Assembly (NCBI GenBank): GCA_016859345.1
Contig: CM029134.1
Span: 27,696,060-27,760,059 of the forward strand
Length of the DNA: 64,000 nt
Reading direction: 5' to 3'
Origin: Istiophorus platypterus
Lineage: Eukaryota; Chordata; Actinopteri; Istiophoriformes; Istiophoridae
The position numbers and the translations under genes were made by a program. The notes under the pieces are model-generated. The model had not been told where the DNA came from and searched no databases. It was given only the letters and a program-made list of their open reading frames with translations. Below, piece after piece: positions 63,101 to 64,000 of this stretch. Position 1 is the first letter of the stretch. Each line of letters begins with the position of its first letter.

Positions 63101-63548
63101 GGTAAAAGCACAAAGTATTATAATTTTCTGTGTGTTATTAGATAGTAAAAGCACAAAGTATTATAATTTTCTGTGTGTTATTAGATTAAGCACAGGGTGT
63201 CTGTCTGTACTTGTGACTTAGATGAAGTTCGAATCATGATCATGACAAATTAATGCAGAAAACCAGGTCATTCCAAAGGTTTCACACACATTTTCTTGCC
63301 ACTTTAATATAATTTTTAACTTCTCATTTCTTAGGAAGACTCTAATGTGTTGGTATACTGAAAATGCTCTCAGCTGTTTGTCGGAAATGCAGTGGTTGTA
63401 CTAGAGGGTCTTACCTGAAGGCATATACTCCCACCAGCGACCAGCACATAGATCCACTACTTTGACCACTCGCAGATACAAAGTCACAGCCTCCCGAAGC
63501 TTTCTGGACAGACTCTCCATACACATGATGTCCTTCATGGGAAGGTAC
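44977..63548 (-). CDS. fbxo38: F-box only protein 38, 5'-partial, 19 coding exons in window
   Basis: FBXO38 is the substrate-recognition subunit of an SCF E3 ubiquitin ligase; in mammals it targets PD-1 and acts as the KLF7 co-activator MoKA. I placed the exons, in transcription order, at 63415-63548, 61091-61254, 60601-60766, 59439-59714, 58337-58430, 56936-57066, 56329-56499, 55953-56095, 54668-54860, 54132-54329, 53815-53970, 52137-52853, 50346-50446, 49778-49880, 49117-49283, 48762-48907, 46491-46594, 45281-45394 and 44977-45155. Every junction is GT-AG except one GC-AG, and all codon phases join without a break, giving 1,151 residues plus a TAG stop. Human FBXO38 has about 1,188. Recognisable blocks include MPDLEQLYGLHPRYLERRR, HILGKFRNRNGAFPIP, FVMRNCAGPTNSLKYVP, LGYLIITAARR, DKSTSTSDPV and the end PVDDDYI. 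The first exon seen starts within the F-box (YLPMKDIMCM). The N-terminal part, about 43 residues, lies beyond the window. The LRR-like half is highly conserved and the central part is disordered and divergent. Confidence 0.97.
46083..46260 (-). mobile_element. LINE 3'-end-like fragment with GATA tail, in an fbxo38 intron
   Basis: The (GATA)n run at 46083-46103 adjoins ACTTTGTTCATCCTGATGGA and AATTCAGGTGTCAGCAGCTC. I know this sequence as a widespread teleost repeat 3' end ('tttattgatcc...ggaaattcaggtgt'). Its family name is uncertain to me. Confidence 0.5.
46885..48235 (-). mobile_element. Tc1-like element, nearly full length, in an fbxo38 intron
   Basis: Both end regions are present: left CTTTTTTATTTCCACCCTTT and right CACAGTAACAGAAATCAGTG with CCCAAAATTGG. 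Between them the minus strand encodes a degraded transposase: IAKCFLEAFSSVCIVIKKWQ and LTGMVEVKLRSGKPRNLLER (HTH, GRPRKL-type hook), then a broken catalytic part. Many stops and small indels make it inactive. Confidence 0.85.
52137..52853 (-). other. fbxo38: fbxo38 large central disordered exon
   Basis: This 717-bp exon is the longest in the gene. It starts with KGKTPLRR and contains the conserved CEKSCQVTSEQIKADMKAA segment. It continues as a low-complexity Ser/Thr/Gly/Arg-rich stretch that diverges strongly from mammals, and ends with the conserved PRRPLTRS motif. The plus-strand ORFs opposite it (52246-52770 and 52310-52744) are antisense shadows. It probably forms a flexible linker with basic, nuclear-localisation-like clusters. 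Confidence 0.93.
54132..54329 (-). other. fbxo38: fbxo38 acidic exon
   Basis: This 198-bp exon encodes an acidic segment (GMEDEEEEEEEMILEEDSIE) and ends with DEEQAG, which joins GPSGL in the next exon as in mammalian FBXO38. The tract is made of GAG/GAA codons and lies in the disordered linker between the LRR-like half and the C-terminal domain. Confidence 0.93.
54668..54860 (-). other. fbxo38: fbxo38 exon with Asn/His/Gln-rich tract and GC donor
   Basis: The exon starts with [20 protein letters not shown], a conserved FBXO38 block. It then runs into an Asn-Asp-His tract, a Pro/Ala linker and a short poly-Gln run made mostly of CAG codons. Mammalian FBXO38 has an Asn/His-rich stretch here too; the poly-Gln run looks fish-specific. 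In the only phase compatible with the next exon (starting at 54329), the exon must end at 54668, followed by GCAAGT. That is a GC-AG intron. The nearby GT dinucleotides all break the frame. Confidence 0.88.
54930..55865 (-). mobile_element. Tc1/mariner element in an fbxo38 intron
   Basis: The minus strand carries parts of a degraded transposase. GGTTTCATCAGTTCAAAGAA is the reverse of the catalytic DETK region, and MAWACVAANGTRSLVFFYDV matches the 'g.mvWgc..a.G.g.L.fid' block. The right end near 55800-55860 matches the terminal repeat of the 42712-43799 family. It fills most of the 54861-55952 intron. Confidence 0.85.
57290..58145 (-). mobile_element. Tc1-like element with nested SINE and LINE insertions, in an fbxo38 intron
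   Basis: Family sequence starts with AAAAGTCTGGAAACCACTGG at 57304 and continues to about 57478. It is interrupted by a SINE-like piece (57480-57665, ending CACTTCGAGTGGTCGGTATG), resumes from about 57670 to 57846, and is interrupted again by a reversed LINE 3' tail (57847-57990). It then ends with the transposase part at about 57991-58145 (RYVWRKKEQNFIMLWACVAT). Confidence 0.8.
58460..59075 (-). mobile_element. Tc1-like element in an fbxo38 intron
   Basis: Minus-strand frame: ETTIQLLKILKMPVSTVGNI, then KTFWSHKTVKRLPGHSTNKK. This is the HTH region of a Tc1 transposase, from the same family as 35691-36900. It ends with GCCAATAATTTTGAACAGCA at about 59062, the family's terminal repeat. A (TA)n run lies at 58953-58974. 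Confidence 0.8.
59439..59714 (-). other. fbxo38: fbxo38 exon: core of the leucine-rich-repeat-like region
   Basis: This 276-bp exon encodes 91 full codons, with 2 nt completing a split Gly codon at the start and 1 nt at the end. It carries VNVPEIPCVSMLRHLYLKW, the MRNCAGPTNS block and GLIQHVVEDSWRS. It is the longest uninterrupted piece of the LRR-like substrate-binding half and is almost unchanged from mammals as I recall them. The acceptor AG is at 59715-59716 and the donor GT at 59437-59438. Confidence 0.95.
61490..61880 (+). mobile_element. LINE reverse-transcriptase C-terminal remnant, in an fbxo38 intron
   Basis: Contains CTGCAGCTCACATCCAGTTC, then AAGATTCTGGCGCTGATCTA (the 'aa.iqfk.l.La.tY' block), GTCCCAGAGTGATGGAATTA (the 'P.VWNEL' block) and GCAGAGTCACTGCTCATCTT. 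This is a common teleost non-LTR element 3' coding end. It has stop codons and is interrupted at 61881 by a Tc1 element. Confidence 0.7.
61881..63303 (+). mobile_element. Tc1/mariner element with terminal inverted repeats, in an fbxo38 intron
   Basis: The ends are inverted repeats: AGTGGCAAGAAAACATGTGA with ATCCTTTGGAAT at the left, and the complement of GTTTCACACACATTTTCTTG with CCACT at the right. The plus strand encodes KSMWTDETKVELFGKNTQHY and AVKYGGGRIMTWGFAA, the Tc1 catalytic Asp block and GGG-x-W-G block. It carries stops and deletions. A 43-bp perfect tandem duplication lies at 63102-63187. Confidence 0.88.
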
Positions 63549-64000
63549 CTACAAAAAAAAACAAAAAACAAAAAACAATTTTCAAACTTTCAAAACCTTT
63601 TGCAGCCTACACTCGGGTCAATGAATTACACTTATTTCTGTAAAGTCACCTACAGTAGGGTTTGGGTCATATTGCAATATATATACCATGAGATGATATA
63701 TATTTGTCACCTATCTGAGTTTATGTAGTACTTTTTATAAGGTAGTATCACTCTGTCTAATATCTCAAGGTGTATTAGAGCATTGCTGCAATGTTTCAAA
63801 TCATTGCAGTATTGGATTTTTTAAAGTTTAGCTTCAGTGTGATGAAGTAGCTTGATTTTTCAGGTTGATTAGACAATCATTTTTTATCAAATGTGAAATT
63901 TTATATAAGTTGGACTTTTTTTTCACTGTGATATCACCAGCATGCTGACTTGTATGCACAGTGTCACTCATGGTGCTGACATTCTACTCAGGGTAATGGT

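Noticed and set aside
1..64000. CRISPR arrays, bacterial operons, rRNA or true tRNA genes, viral genes
   Set aside because: None were found. The only direct-repeat arrays are microsatellites, and the tRNA-like heads belong to SINEs.

Overview
This window is vertebrate genomic DNA, almost certainly from a teleost fish. The coding density is low, there are GT/AG introns, microsatellites are abundant, and the repeats are typical of fish: Tc1/mariner elements, L2-like LINEs and tRNA-type SINEs. No bacterial or viral genes were seen.

Two things are certain. (1) The right third (about 44.5-64 kb) carries fbxo38 on the minus strand. Nineteen coding exons can be placed between 44977 and 63548. All exon phases agree and together they give about 1,151 residues from inside the F-box to the true stop codon. 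The first exon or exons, with the start codon, lie beyond 64000. (2) Near 21.8-23.1 kb, also on the minus strand, lie two clear microRNA hairpins, mir-145 (21805-21890) and mir-143 (23030-23110). This is the smooth-muscle mir-143/145 cluster. A perfect CArg-type SRF site (CCATATAAGG, 27351-27360) sits about 4.2 kb upstream of mir-143 and marks the likely promoter or enhancer of the primary transcript.

Layout: 0-5 kb is intergenic, with a possible plus-strand terminal exon pair (1611-1833), a Tc1/mariner relic (3.7-4.9 kb) and an unidentified minus-strand terminal-exon-like ORF (4993-5130). From 6.3 to 9.1 kb there are two LINE pieces. From 9 to 21 kb there are SINEs and several decayed Tc1 elements. 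From 21 to 27.5 kb is the microRNA locus, with a LINE inserted between promoter and hairpins. From 28 to 44 kb is repeat-rich intergenic DNA, including a Tc1/mariner copy with both ends. From 44.5 to 64 kb is fbxo38, whose introns hold at least five separate Tc1/mariner insertions, some nested.

A dispersed sequence at about 12.8, 21.1 and 30.0 kb, related to a fourth copy at 40.8 kb, contains an exon-like module. Its best copy is a 204-bp open segment with splice-like borders and symmetric phase 1. I could not assign it to a family. It is the least explained structure in the window.
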